From positions 47,619 through 111,618 of the forward strand of contig JABYQR010000130.1 in the NCBI GenBank assembly GCA_022592445.1: DNA of 64,000 nucleotides, given 5' to 3'. Shown piece by piece: positions 23,161 through 33,236 of this stretch. Position 1 is the first letter of the stretch. Each line of letters begins with the position of its first letter. The notes beneath the pieces are model-generated. The model searched no databases. It worked only from the letters and a program-made list of their open reading frames with translations, and had not been told where the DNA came from. Made by a program: the position numbers and the translations under genes. This DNA is from Cytidiella melzeri. Its lineage: Eukaryota; Basidiomycota; Agaricomycetes; Polyporales; Irpicaceae.

Positions 23161-23592
23161 ACTTGACGTTAATCTCCCACCCAATTGTCAGCACTAATGA
23201 AACTCCGCTAGGCGCGGGCTGATGGCGGCAAACCGAGAGCTCGGCGGGGGACTTGGGTGATTTGTGAGCTCCTCAACAGCTAGTCACATAGTAATTTTAG
23301 GCAATTACATGGGACAATAAATATGACTGAAGGGTAAATATCTCAGTATATAAGAGGGTACATATTTTAGTATATAAGACTGTTACATAGTGTACAAAAC
23401 CTTACTGATGGCATTGTGAGTCTTCCAATTCCCCCTTTCTAGTAAAGCTCTATTCATGCCTCTGTCAGGCTCTTTGTTTATTCTGTTTGCACTGCTCACA
23501 TACTCACACACGTTTCACAGTGCATCATGGTTGCTTAGATTGCATTTGGAACAGCTGCCCTTTCCCTTTTCCGGTAAAGCTCTATTTATACA
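23161..23592 (+). repeat. Left terminal inverted repeat of the Mutator-like element
   Basis: Pairs with about 27307-27743. The inner limit is set where identity stops, after CTCTATTTATAC. Confidence 0.8.
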
Positions 23593-23879
23593 GCCTTATG
23601 CATACCAGAGCAGGTGGGGGTGCTGGTTTTGAGGTGAGCAGCACTATTTCTATGCTGACTATCAAACAACATACTGAATACACTTTGCATGTTAAGCTTG
23701 ATGATGAAGAGGAAAATTATCAATCAACAGCCCTGGCACAGGGTTGAGTATGAATACTATAAGTACAGGGATGTGTGTACCTGGCACAGGGTTGAGTCAA
23801 CCAATCGGAGTTAGGTCTGAGGTTTGAATGGTGTTGTTTTTGCAGGGTTTTGATGTGCGCACGGGAGGGGGCTCGAAAA

Positions 23880-24025
23880 TAAGTGAACACAATGTTATTG
23901 AGTCGTCACAAAAATACAAGGGTTTTTATAACATTTTAGTCGCGCGGAATGACGAAGGCGGGCGGCGGGAACAAACGGATACAAACAAAGATGAGGCGGA
24001 AAACTTAAAATAACAACAAATGGAC
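23880..24025. repeat. Dispersed repeat, inverted diverged copy near 53800-54000
   Basis: The reverse complement of this stretch (GTTTGTATCCGTTTGTTCCC..., then CTTCGTCATTCCGCGCG and ACTCAATAACATTG) aligns with 53815-53975 (CTTGTATCTGTCTGTTCCCC..., then TTGTCATTCCGTGCG and ACTCAACAACATTG). No coding content recognised. Confidence 0.55.
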
Positions 24026-24223
24026 ACAAGAAGATAACCAATGACATAATAGTCTGTGTTGAATGTAGGTGATGTGGATCAGGGAGTGAGGGAGGAAGGA
24101 CAAGTTGGATCGTCAAGGCAAATGTAAGGAAGACAACTAGTTATCAGGATAATGACTGTTCACAACATTTTGCCATGTTTTGTTGGCTCAACATCTTCCT
24201 TGGCATCAAGATCCTTGGTACCA

Positions 24224-24980
24224 TGTCATGGATGGCCTGACTAGCCCTTAATTTTCGCAATTTACCTCTTGTTTTTATCTGTAAAACTCCGGGCTACAAC
24301 CCAGTTTCAATTCTCTCTGCATAAACTGGTTTGCACGTCTATTAAGCGCCCGTATCACGTGGCTTAGACGCTCCACACGGTCACATTACTTGCTACTACG
24401 TCACACTGGCATGTGGCTTAGCTTAAGTAAGACCACATGGCTACAAGCACATGGCTCAGCCCATAGCTAGGGTTTGATGTCATAGATACTGTTCACATGG
24501 GCTCCTTATTGTTCTTTCCCTATTGTTCTCTTTATGGAAGGATGTTCTCACAGGTGTGGAAATGGAATACAATAGTTGGTCTCCTTTTGGATGTGTTCTC
24601 TCACGAGTAGAGTTCTTGGCAAGGTCTAGACAATAGCTATTGTTCTCCTTTAGGTAGTTCTTTTGTTCTTCGTTCACACGGCTTCTTGCAAAGCCTGCCC
24701 TTAACATGGTCTGTGCGCAGGCCCCTGAAGTCTATATAAGCAGCTACATGTACGCTCCTAGCCCTCATCTTGACCTCTTGGTCTTTACTGGGCTAGGTAA
24801 GCAACACCCCTCTTGTACTACATAGCGAGTAGTATCAATACTAACTTGGTCTTTACTGGGCTAGCTTTCTGAATAAGTTTGATAGCTGGTGAACGCATTG
24901 TGCTTCACGCCTGCCACCACCTCCTCGTCGTCATCCACATTGTGTCCCTGTTTGTCACGTCAAGCCCTGTCTCCGTGTCA
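24224..24980 (+). mobile_element. Solo LTR (757 bp) nested inside the Mutator-like element
   Basis: Begins TGTCATGGATGG and ends CCGTGTCA (TG...CA), flanked by a perfect 5-bp duplication TACCA (24219-24223 and 24981-24985). It is homologous over its full length to the reverse complement of 57883-58638. A TATATAA box (about 24735) and the doubled word CTTGGTCTTTACTGGGCTAG (about 24779 and 24846) define the promoter half. No internal retrotransposon sequence adjoins it, so it is a solo LTR left by recombination. It sits within 23161-27743 and is therefore younger than that insertion. Confidence 0.88.
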
Positions 24981-25140
24981 TACCATGTGCAAACCTGTAG
25001 ACTTCGTGGTGTGCATCTTCTTCATCACCAAAGACACCTTCGTCACTATTCTTGCTGATCCATCCTAACAACGGATACATTGAAAGGCAGGGTTGTATGC
25101 ACTGCTAAGACCCAATGACGCTGTCAGACCTCTGAGTACC

Positions 25141-25675
25141 TAAGACACGAGTGTCAAGCAAGTGAGCCCAAGGTGCAAAGAAAGAGAGCACAGTTATTAT
25201 ATAACTGTACGTAAGACATGTTGTTATTCCAGGGTCCACCAAGTGATGTGCCAATGCGCACATCCGCGGTTGGCTGCATCTCCAGCCTGACGCCACCTGC
25301 ATCCGTTTCTATTTCTGTTTGTACTTGTACGTTGTGTCTCAGTCTTGACTTTGTCTATCGCGCATAAGTTTTATTTTACTATTCCGCCCCCACTTCGTTT
25401 TGCAAACCCACTCATAATGACTTCACACCTGCTTTCTACTTTGTTACTTTATTCATGTTTTCCGTGTCTGGTGAAAAGATAAATCAACTCATGCATTGTC
25501 TTGGTTTCAAAATTATCATATCATTGCTCAATCTTGTGTGCACTCGACCTGCTCATTACAATAAGACACAAGTGTCGAGTGATTGAGCTAAGTACAGGGT
25601 CAGCATATGTACATACTGCAAATGCAAGGGAGATGAAGCATACCCCAAGGTGCAAAGGAAGAGAGCACAATGGGG
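25141..25675 (+). repeat. Pair of diverged direct repeats
   Basis: The block AAGACACGAGTGTCAAGCAA ... CCCAAGGTGCAAAGAAAGAG at 25141-25190 recurs as AAGACACAAGTGTCGAGTGA ... CCCAAGGTGCAAAGGAAGAG at 25563-25670. The second copy runs straight into an LTR fragment. Confidence 0.55.
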
Positions 25676-25677
25676 GG

Positions 25678-25820
25678 TGTCGTGAATGGCCCGACTAGCC
25701 CTTATTTTTTGCAATTTACCTCTTGTTTTTATCTATAAAACCTCGGGCTGCAACCCAGTTGCAACTTTCTCTGCACAAACTCCTTGCACATCTACTAAGT
25801 GCCTGCATCACGTGTTAAAA
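25678..25820 (+). mobile_element. Truncated LTR fragment of the same family
   Basis: Starts TGTCGTGAATGGCCCGACTA and follows the first about 140 bp of the LTR at 24224 (shared CAATTTACCTCTTGTTTTTA and CATCACGTG), then stops abruptly at an AT-rich stretch. Same orientation as the full solo LTR. Confidence 0.75.
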
Positions 25821-25995
25821 CTATATATAATATAATATGATATGATATGTAGTTTCCCATGTGTCGCGGAGCGACTGCTGCTATGTTGATAACCCTAAAA
25901 AGCGAGTGAAGTAGAGAGGAAGGGGTGGATCTCCAACGACGACAACAAGGTCAAAGTCAATGATGAGCAAGCAAGCAGGCACTGAGGCCGGATAC

Positions 25996-26300
25996 TGGCA
26001 GTGCAAATGACGAAGTTAATATCAGACTAATACTAGGTTACATTGAGTAACTCACCTGGCAGTGCAAATGACGAAGAGGTCAAGATGCAGAACCAGGGAG
26101 GGTAAGGGGTACTATATATACTGGGTCTGGGTGGTCTGTGTGCACCAGTTCCCACACTAGGGACTGGAGTAACTGTGGGACTGGAGTAACAATAGAACAA
26201 TAAGGGACCAGGGTAACTGTCAAGGACCTGAGTAACTGTCAAGGACCAGGGTACGTAGAACAATAGAGCTAGAACAATAGAACAATAGAACAATAGCCTA
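25996..26300 (+). repeat. Short direct and tandem repeats inside the Mutator-like element
   Basis: CTGGCAGTGCAAATGACGAAG occurs twice (about 25996 and 26056). It is followed by tandem GGGACTGGAGTAACTGT/GGACCWGRGTAACTGT-like words and a run of AGAACAAT units around 26255-26300. No coding content. Confidence 0.6.
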
Positions 26301-26463
26301 GGTTGATCTGGAACCGCTCCAGATTGAGTCTAGGGTTTGGGTCTGGACTATTGATAAATAAGGCAGGATGTCACGTGACCCGGGTTAGGGTTAGGTCCGG
26401 TAATACTCCTAGCCGGAAAATAAGCGCTCTAGATAGGCGCCTAAGGCTGTAAACTTGTGACAT

Positions 26464-26972
26464 TGTTGGAAAAATCCGGTCTCTGTTGGACTATCCATGT
26501 CACCATGCCTTATTACAAGGACACTTTAGGTAGCAGAGTTCCCACAGTCTTAGTATGGGAATTATGCAGCCGTATATGGAAACTCTAGTAGTAACCATCA
26601 CATTAGCTGAGACGTACAGATATGGGTTGTAGTAGTACTATACATATATGTACGCCTGTGTTCTAGTAGCATAGGAAATGACATGGAAAGCACGTATGAC
26701 TCCAGAGGATGCCTAAAGCATACATCTGAGGACAAGTACTAGTATGAGTCATTTACTCATTATGTACGCCTCTGGTACAAGTGCTGAGCCTAGTCATACA
26801 ATGAGTCATGCACTCATAGCATGAGTCATGCATGAGTCATGCACTTAGTAATACAGTAGAATAGCTGAAGTAGACATGTATAGTAGTTGCTTACATAAGT
26901 AGATACAGACATGTATATATGCAGAGCTGCTGAAGCAGCAAGAATAATAAGACTCATCTTCGAAGCTTAACA
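26464..26972 (+). mobile_element. Possible Copia-type solo LTR
   Basis: Starts TGTTGGAAAAATCC and could end CTTAACA, terminal words common in Copia-type LTRs, and has no genes. The 5 bp on either side do not match (GACAT against GCCTC), so the call is tentative. Confidence 0.3.
26745..26839. promoter_or_regulatory. Cluster of four TGAGTCA (GCN4/AP-1-type) motifs
   Basis: TGAGTCA at 26745-26751, 26802-26808, 26822-26828 and 26833-26839, with further half-sites ACTCAT between. This is the binding word of bZIP factors such as Gcn4. It may be only the product of a short tandem repeat (ATGAGTCATGC). Confidence 0.3.
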
Positions 26973-27306
26973 GCCTCTACCCCTCGCACACATATTCCAC
27001 TTTGTTAAGAACTGCCCCTGAATGTGCCTGGGTCAGAATCATTGTCACTTTCACCACCTGTGCTGTGATCTTCTTGACCAATGGACTTAGAGTTGCGAGC
27101 TGGGAGTTTGATTTTTGGAATGGCAGTAGTGATAGGAAGAGGTCGACCCTGAACAGTAAGTCTAACACGTGCAAATGGCTTTTCTGGGGTGGTGAAATGA
27201 TTAATATCACAATGTGTACTTTTAGAACACATGACTTGCATGTAAGCAATGCAAACAGAAGAAAAACCTGTGCAAGTTGAGGACAACAGAAGCATAGGCT
27301 GGCAGA

Positions 27307-27743
27307 GGTATAAATAGAGCTTTACCAGAAAAGACACAGCCGGTTGGCTGTCCCAAAGGCCATCTAAGTAACCATGATACACTATGAAACATGTGTGAGT
27401 ATGTGAGCAGTGCAAACAGAATAAACAAAGAGCCTGACAGAGGCATGAATAGAGCTTTACTAGAAAGAGGGGATTGGAAGACTCACAATGCCATCAGTAA
27501 GGTTTTGTACACTATGTAACAGTCTTATATACTAAAATATGTACCCTCTTATATACTAAAATATGTACCCTCTTAATTATATTTACTATGCTATGTAATT
27601 GCCTAAGATTACCATGTGTACTAGCTATTGATGAGCTCACAAATTGCCCAAGTCCCCCGCCAAGCTCTCGGTGTGCCGCCATCAGCCCGCGCCTAGCGGA
27701 GTTTCATTAGTGCTGACAATTGGGTGGGAGATTAACGTCAAGT
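27307..27743 (-). repeat. Right terminal inverted repeat of the Mutator-like element
   Basis: Reverse complement of 23161-23592. It differs by small indels and by a duplicated AGAGGGTACATATTTTAGTA unit near 27540-27570. Confidence 0.8.
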
Positions 27744-27752
27744 CAAGAAATA
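27744..27752. repeat. Right 9-bp target-site duplication of Mutator-like element
   Basis: CAAGAAATA, identical to 23152-23160. Confidence 0.85.
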
Positions 27753-27859
27753 AAGAAGGATAGGAAGACGAACTTGAAGTGATCGGGTGTTGTCGATAGA
27801 ATGACGCCCACCTCACGTGCGCAGGTAATAATACTGGAGCACGGTATGGCGTTGCCGCT

Positions 27860-28435
27860 CCTCCAAAGCCTTCATCTTCGAGATCACTTCACTATCCTTA
27901 TACTGTACGTATCTATGTACAAGTCGCAGTTCCAGTGCGCTCGACCTTTTCATTGACTCACTGTATCATCCAGGACCACTTGTGGACGCTGCTGCAACCA
28001 GTTATGGACGGCAAACCCGCACCCGATCCGAGTACAGTGGCGAAAGAGGTATTTCCACATTGCTTTCAACGCACTGATAAGTGTTTCTGACCAAGGAGGA
28101 CAAAAAGCAGAAATTTTTGGCTGCCAAAGCCCAAAAAGACAGAGAGGCGCAGGTGCTTGCAACAAAGAGCTTCGATTTACCATATGTTCCCTGACGATGC
28201 TTCTCAGGAACAGTACGCCAAACAGCAAGAGCTCGAGCTCAAGGAGGCTATCAAGATCAAGGAGCATGAGGATAAGCGCAGACGTAGTGTTTCAACCTAT
28301 CCAGCACTTCTCTAGCTCACCGCTTTCTTTTACGCTCATAGAGAAAGCTGAAGACGCACAAGCACAAGCCGCTAGCAAGGCCCAAGCTGAGAAAGCTGCT
28401 CGCAAATAAGCTCTGATGACCGTTCCCTGATGGTG
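27860..28435 (+). pseudogene. Decayed tandem copy of the adjacent UBX-domain gene
   Basis: The sequence tracks the intact gene at 28783-30309 in order, including intron sequence. The upstream word CAAAGCCTTCATCTTCGAGATC, the intron segment CAGTGCGCTCGACC, exon 2 pieces (ATGGACGGCAAACCCGCACC, CGATCCGAGTACAGTGG), the GAGGACAAAAAGCAGAA segment, the CCCTGACGATGCTTCTCAGG intron end and the CTCAAGGAGGCTATCAAG exon are all present. The zinc-finger exon and most of exon 2 are deleted, frames are broken, and the last matched exon runs into TAA (about 28406) before the UBX domain. It is a tandem duplicate in decay, bounded on the left by the target site of the Mutator-like element. Confidence 0.85.
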
Positions 28436-28782
28436 GTGGTCACCCTCTAGTACATATTTCCAGATAGTGTTGTACGAAGAGCAACGAGCTGGTGATTGTC
28501 AACAGTGCGCGAAGGTGAAACATTCTGCCCAGGGAGCAAGAATTGTCCTTGTATTTGTGCGCACGCGTCTGGAATACGATTTAGCTCTACAATAATCTAT
28601 CCTTTTCTCGCTGAGACCAGCACGGCCAATTCCCACACTTTCTCCGAGTCCACAAGTCACATGCGCGGCTAACACTTGAGCGAGTGTGATCACTCCTTCA
28701 AAGCCTTCACATTCGCCCTTCGAGATCTCGAGAATACCAGCACCGTCGCTCGAAGTGTCAGGACAAGACATTGCCTGAGACC

Positions 28783-30309
28783 ATGTCAGACCGCGATGTC
28801 TTGCTGTCCATGGGGTTCGAGGCCGCGCGTGTGGAATGTACGTACATACAACTGGTTCAAGTAGTACTATCAGTGCGCTCGACCGCTTCATTTAGACTCA
28901 CCATACCACTTAGGGGCACTAAAGGCTACTGGTGGACGCGGATTGCAGCCAGCTATGGACTTTTTGATCGAGAACGACGGCAAACCCGTACCCGATCCGA
29001 GTACGGTGACAAGCTCATCAACAGCTGCCACTTCTGCGCGACCAGGGGACGATGTGGACGTTGACGATGAGGATGCTGAGGCACTCAAGGCGGTATATGG
29101 CAACAAGGGTGGTGTGGAGGCGCAAAACGCGGCGGCAGCCGCTGACGCTGCTGCCGAGGCAAAAGTGAGTCCGCGCATTTTACTCCTGCACGCGATTGCT
29201 CATCCTCGCGTCGTATGAAAGAGCATCAAGTGCTCAGAGTGCGGAAAGATCTTCAAGAACACGGCTTTGGCTCAATTCCACGCTGAGAAGAGTGGGCATG
29301 ATCAGTTCGAAGAGTCCACAGAAGAGGTATCTCTACGGTACTTCCACCGTACTAATACTGACGTTTCTGTCGGAAGATCAAACCTCTCACCGAAGAGGAG
29401 AAAAAGCAGAAGCTGGCTGAACTCAGAGAGAAGATGGCTGAGAAGCGTGCCGTCAAGGCCAAGGAAGAAGCCAAAGAGCAAAAGGCCAACGACGCAATTA
29501 GGCGGAAATCAGGCAAGGTGCTCGCGACAAAGAGTTCCAAATTACAGTATGCGTCCTGACGATGCTTCTCAGGATATGAACGCCATACGTGAAGAGCTCA
29601 AGGTCAAGGAGGCTATCAAGGAGGCTGAGGCTAAGCGCAGAGGTAGTGCTTCATTCTGTCCAGGTCTACTCTAGCTCATCGCTTTCCTTCACGCTCATAG
29701 AGAAGGTCGAAGATGCGAAAGCACGAGCTGCCATCAAGGCCCAGATTGAAGCCGACAAACAAGCGCGAGCCGAGAAAGCTGCCCGCGAGAAAGCTTTGCG
29801 TGAAGGACGACCGTTCCCTGACGGTGGCGGAGCCGCTCGAGCACCTGTAGCAGCAGCACCCGTCCCTTCTACCGCATCTGGCGTTTCAGGTAAAGATTAC
29901 GCTCAGACGAGGTTGCAGATCCGCATGGCGAGAGGGGGACAACCCTATACGACTACTCTATCGAGCGATGCTAGTAGGTACAATTGTGTGCGTGCGAAGA
30001 AAGGTGTACTGACGGTAGTTATAGCTCTACGAGAAGTGGCAGAGTATCTCGCAGGTCAAACCCTCTCGGTCGACGTCGACTCTGTGAATTTTGCACAACA
30101 CTTCCCACGGTACGTGCGTTTCCACTTGGTCTTTCAATTGCTACTCTCAACGATGTGTCGTCTGTTTCTAGGAAACAATTCACGCCATCTGACTTCTCTC
30201 GCACGCTGAGGGAGCTTGGCTTGACGCCGTCTGCTGTAGGATTTTGAATTCTCTTTGCGACTCGAACATGGGAACTAACGGCTGATATCAGGTCCTCATT
30301 GCGTCGTAG
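28783..30309 (+). CDS. UBA-, C2H2 zinc finger- and UBX-domain protein (UBXN1-like p97/Cdc48 cofactor)
   Basis: Exon 1 is 28783-28837 (MSDRDVLLSMGFEAARVE) and exon 2 starts at 28914 (WALKATGGRGLQPAMDFLIE); together they form a UBA domain that binds ubiquitin. A following exon carries a C2H2 finger (KCSECGKIFKNTALAQFHAE, then KSGH, about 29225-29300). Then comes a long charged coiled coil (KPLTEEEKKQKLAELREKMA and EEKRAVKAKEE-like repeats), and a UBX domain (YAQTRLQIRMARGGQPYTTT ... QFTPSDFSRTLRELGLTPSAV), completed by VLIAS after a last short intron. The order UBA-finger-coil-UBX matches the UBXN1/SAKS1 family, cofactors that link ubiquitylated clients to the Cdc48/p97 ATPase. About eight exons; introns are about 50-75 nt. 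No disabling change seen. A decayed copy lies just upstream. Confidence 0.85.
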
Positions 30310-30609
30310 AATACAAGGATGAAGCTATAAATTGGGTATCAGTTGTTGTATGATAGTGTAACGTAAGTGAATGTGGTACAGTTCCAAACGCAATGTTACG
30401 AATTACTTCGAGCCCAAGTTGTACGGATGCCTGAGTATTTACGGACAAAGTTAATTGCTGCCCGTGCAAGGATTTATGGGAGTTTACTATGAAGAGGAGC
30501 ACTGGCTTGCATATCAAGTCGCCGCAGAGGTCTTATACAAGTTATTGATTATTCCGACGCCTTTGCAGGTCTGACTTTGTGACGAGCTCCTCCTTGTGGC
30601 CATCTACCA

Positions 30610-31020
30610 TGATGCAGCAGCTACGCATACTAATAAACTACCTCGACCTTCTTCCCCTTGAGTTGTTCACTCTGATTGTCACCCATCTAGGCCACGAGCA
30701 GGTCGCTCATGTCTTTTTCGACAAGCTAAGTCCATACATGTGGACATTTATGAAGACAGCGACCGAGAATTCTGGGAGCCTATCCTCCGCGCAAACGCGC
30801 TGGGGTATCATGCATCATGCCTCGCCCGTAGAGCCTGTTGAGAACGACAAGGACTGGGAAGAGCTTGCAATTGAATGCGCGCAGTCTTGACTCTTCAATA
30901 GATACGTGTCACGTGATCGCGTTCCAGCGTCTTCGAATGCTGGTTTCTGGTGGCACAGTATACAGTACTAGTACTATAACTCTTGGCCATGGTTGTCCTC
31001 TGCAGCAGCTGTTACGTTGA
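30610..31020 (+). pseudogene. F-box-like gene fragment
   Basis: LDLLPLELFTLIVTHLG (about 30637-30690) is an F-box core. Further on, a different frame reads YEDSDREFWEPILRANALGY (about 30750-30810). Another frame reads ENDKDWEELAIECAQS (about 30840-30888), and another SLDSSIDTCHVIAFQRLRML. This resembles the region after the F-box in many agaricomycete F-box proteins. The frame changes are not explained by consensus introns, and nothing follows, so a decayed fragment is the best reading; a short live gene with unusual introns cannot be excluded. Confidence 0.4.
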
Positions 31021-31997
31021 AACAAGCCAAACCTACGAAACGCAGAGACAGGGCCTGATCTCGCAGCAGAAACATGCATTCTCAGCTCGAGTGTCCACTT
31101 GCTCACTTGGAAATCAGATAATCGCATCTCGTTCTTTTGTCAATGCTACTCGTGCCGTGGCCGCACTAATATCTTACCCTGCCTCACGAGACTGGAGAAA
31201 GGCGCAATCAATCACTCCCGCCGGCATTCAATGCGCAGAGAGCAATGTCGCCAACCCGCCTAGAAGACTGCAAACACAATAATGTCTGTGCAAGTCCGTA
31301 TATTCGTGTCGATGCGAACAGTTTAGTACGCACTCTATGCTTATTGTTATGCGTCCAGCTGGAACTTGGATTCGATGTTATCACACCGCCATGTTCACTC
31401 TTATTGTTTTGCAGACAGACGAGACGCGTCTGAAAAAGGAAGTTGTTGTACTTTTACCAGCCTTGAGGCAGGCTCAACTCACCCTGTAATTGTTTTCCAC
31501 CTCCTGCAGTCGCCTCCTCTCCCAGCCCACCCCTTCGAGAACAAAAACAGGACGATTGGCTGATGGAAAGGCGGAACTACCTGACCATAAGCGAAACTCA
31601 ATAACTGAGCGGATATGCACCTCAAATCTCACGGCATATGCGACTTCCACGGCGCTACACAAATGGATCAGCGGCCTTGTTATTGTGTTTGAAGCCAAGC
31701 GTCTCCTCCCCATCTTGCCACCTCTGGTCCTACAAAAACGTACAGTTGACCATGGTCGAACTTGCAACGGCCTCCAGGTTCTGGTTAGAGCACAGTACCT
31801 CATCTTGGTCCATCTCTTAGATCCTTTTATCGCGACCGAGCACCTTTCGCGAGGCAGCTCCTTTGTACCACCTACGCACTGCATTGAACATTTCCTTCCA
31901 TTCAGACATAGAAATACCGTACGTCGATTCATTCATCCATCGTGGTCGGAAAGGCTGATTTCGCAATGGCAGTGTAGCAATCTAATCATCTCCGACA
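31021..31997. other. Gene-free stretch, promoter side of 31998 gene
   Basis: No supported gene. Overlapping open frames on both strands (for example 31474-31932 minus, 31490-32188 plus) have no recognisable content and overlap the start of the next gene. Confidence 0.35.
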
Positions 31998-33236
31998 ATG
32001 TCATCACACACCAGTGTCAGCGCGGCTGTGCCGCACGCACAGGCATATCCATTCCTCGCTCAGCCACCCTTGTTACAAGACGCACCATCTTTTGCACAGT
32101 CGGGAAATGCACGTCGCCGTTCGCTCGCAGCCATCAACAACTGGGCGACGAATGTTCAGCCAGGTCCCCCAGCGCCCCTGACACCTAATAAAACTGCGTT
32201 CTCTGATGCACCCCATTCCTCGAAACACGCTCGCCGATATTCCTCTCAGGTAGCACCTCCAGTCGTCCCACCTACCCCCGTCGACTATCTTCCAGAATCT
32301 CCCACTAGTAGCGAAGGTACTGTTGCAGCCGCGATGAAGCCAGATCTCCAAGCCATTGGGTACACCTCCGTTTTCGTTCAACTTCCGAGCACCCCTCCTG
32401 CCAACGTCGACATTACCCCTGACGGACGCACGTGTACTCCCGTGGACGACTTGGAGAACACTCGCAGCGGCAGCAGCAAGAGACGGTTCAAGTCCCTCTC
32501 GATCAAACCACATTCTCGTTCCAAATCCGTAGCCGCTCCTCTCCCTTCTCCAAAGACCTACACTTCCGTGACGAAGGACAAGAAGTCCAAGTATGCAGAT
32601 GCGCGCCCGGCAATGCTGGCGCAGGAATTGGCGTTTGCGCAGTTTATGGGTGGAGGCAAGGTTGAGCACCACATGAAGCAGTCTGCAGAGAAGCAGGCGA
32701 AGAAGGCCGGGGCTGTGAAGGGGAAGAACGGGCAGTTGGTAGGTGTGGCTCCGGTATGGCAGGACGGTCAGGGCGGGATCTGGAGGGATCAACAGGAGGA
32801 GGAGGAGTATACACATCTACTCGGAGGTAGCAGTGAGCGGAACGCTTCGACCAGGCACGCAGATTGGGTGCAGTTCGACGAGAGACGCGGTGTCGGCGTA
32901 GGCAGACAAGGGAGAAGAGGGAGTGTTTCGACAGTGGACTCTGACCTCGATCCTCACCGAACGTCCTCGCGCTCTCAACACTTGCGCAACGCTCCGAACT
33001 TCAACGCCGATGTGTTTGCAGCCGGCCCCCAGAAGTCGAGGCGACGTCCTGAACCCCTTGACCTTGTCGCTCCCCACGACACGGAAGACGTCCGCAGGGA
33101 CTTTTTGCAGTCCTCGTTCGCGCCTGTTCCGCTCCGCCGCGTCGACACCATGCCTACAGAGGGCTCGTCCTCGAGAAAGTCGGTGATGTCCAACGTCAAG
33201 GGCATGTTCAAGTCGAAAAAGTCGAAACCTTCGTAG
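31998..33236 (+). CDS. Unknown, intrinsically disordered Ser/Pro/Arg-rich protein (412 aa)
   Basis: Single uninterrupted reading frame, unusual in this window. The N-terminal half is Pro/Ser-rich with short basic motifs (ARRRSLAAINNWATN, KHARRYSSQV, SSKRRFKSLSIKPHSRSKS). A more ordered central segment reads ARPAMLAQELAFAQFMGGGK and VEHHMKQSAEKQAKKAGAVK, then APVWQDGQGGIWRDQQEEEE. The C-terminus is basic (SRKSVMSNVKGMFKSKKSKP). No enzyme domain or membrane segment is seen. The many RRxS-type sites suggest regulation by phosphorylation (inference). The conserved middle (LAQELAFAQFMGGG...) would be the part to test for homologues. I do not recognise the family. Confidence 0.75.
   Translation: MSSHTSVSAAVPHAQAYPFLAQPPLLQDAPSFAQSGNARRRSLAAINNWATNVQPGPPAPLTPNKTAFSDAPHSSKHARRYSSQVAPPVVPPTPVDYLPESPTSSEGTVAAAMKPDLQAIGYTSVFVQLPSTPPANVDITPDGRTCTPVDDLENTRSGSSKRRFKSLSIKPHSRSKSVAAPLPSPKTYTSVTKDKKSKYADARPAMLAQELAFAQFMGGGKVEHHMKQSAEKQAKKAGAVKGKNGQLVGVAPVWQDGQGGIWRDQQEEEEYTHLLGGSSERNASTRHADWVQFDERRGVGVGRQGRRGSVSTVDSDLDPHRTSSRSQHLRNAPNFNADVFAAGPQKSRRRPEPLDLVAPHDTEDVRRDFLQSSFAPVPLRRVDTMPTEGSSSRKSVMSNVKGMFKSKKSKPS

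Larger units (their letters stand above)
23161..27743. mobile_element. Non-autonomous Mutator-like element (MULE) with about 435-bp terminal inverted repeats
   Basis: The left end (ACTTGACGTTAATCTCCCAC...) and the reverse complement of the right end match almost base for base for the first 70 bp and, with small indels, for about 432-437 bp (23161 to about 23592 and about 27307-27743). A perfect 9-bp direct duplication (CAAGAAATA) flanks it. Long inverted repeats plus a 9-bp duplication are the signature of the Mutator superfamily. The 4.58-kb element has no recognisable transposase; the interior holds a nested solo LTR, LTR fragments and simple repeats. Open frames in the repeats (for example 23487-23747, 27005-27415) are short and mirror each other. 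The left end lies just upstream of the F-box gene, the right end just upstream of a UBX pseudogene. Confidence 0.82.

Noticed and set aside
24480..24707. 75-residue minus-strand frame, repeated as a plus-strand frame at 58156-58395
   Set aside because: Conserved only because both lie in the same LTR; no gene-like features and it opposes the LTR promoter.
25860..26345. TGTCGCGGAGCG... stretch as a further LTR
   Set aside because: Plausible start, but no convincing CA end, target duplication or second copy in the window.
32073..32816. 247-codon minus-strand frame opposite the disordered protein gene
   Set aside because: Composition is the complement of the Ser/Pro-rich plus-strand frame, with no recognisable motif; the plus frame is longer and ends in a coherent basic tail.
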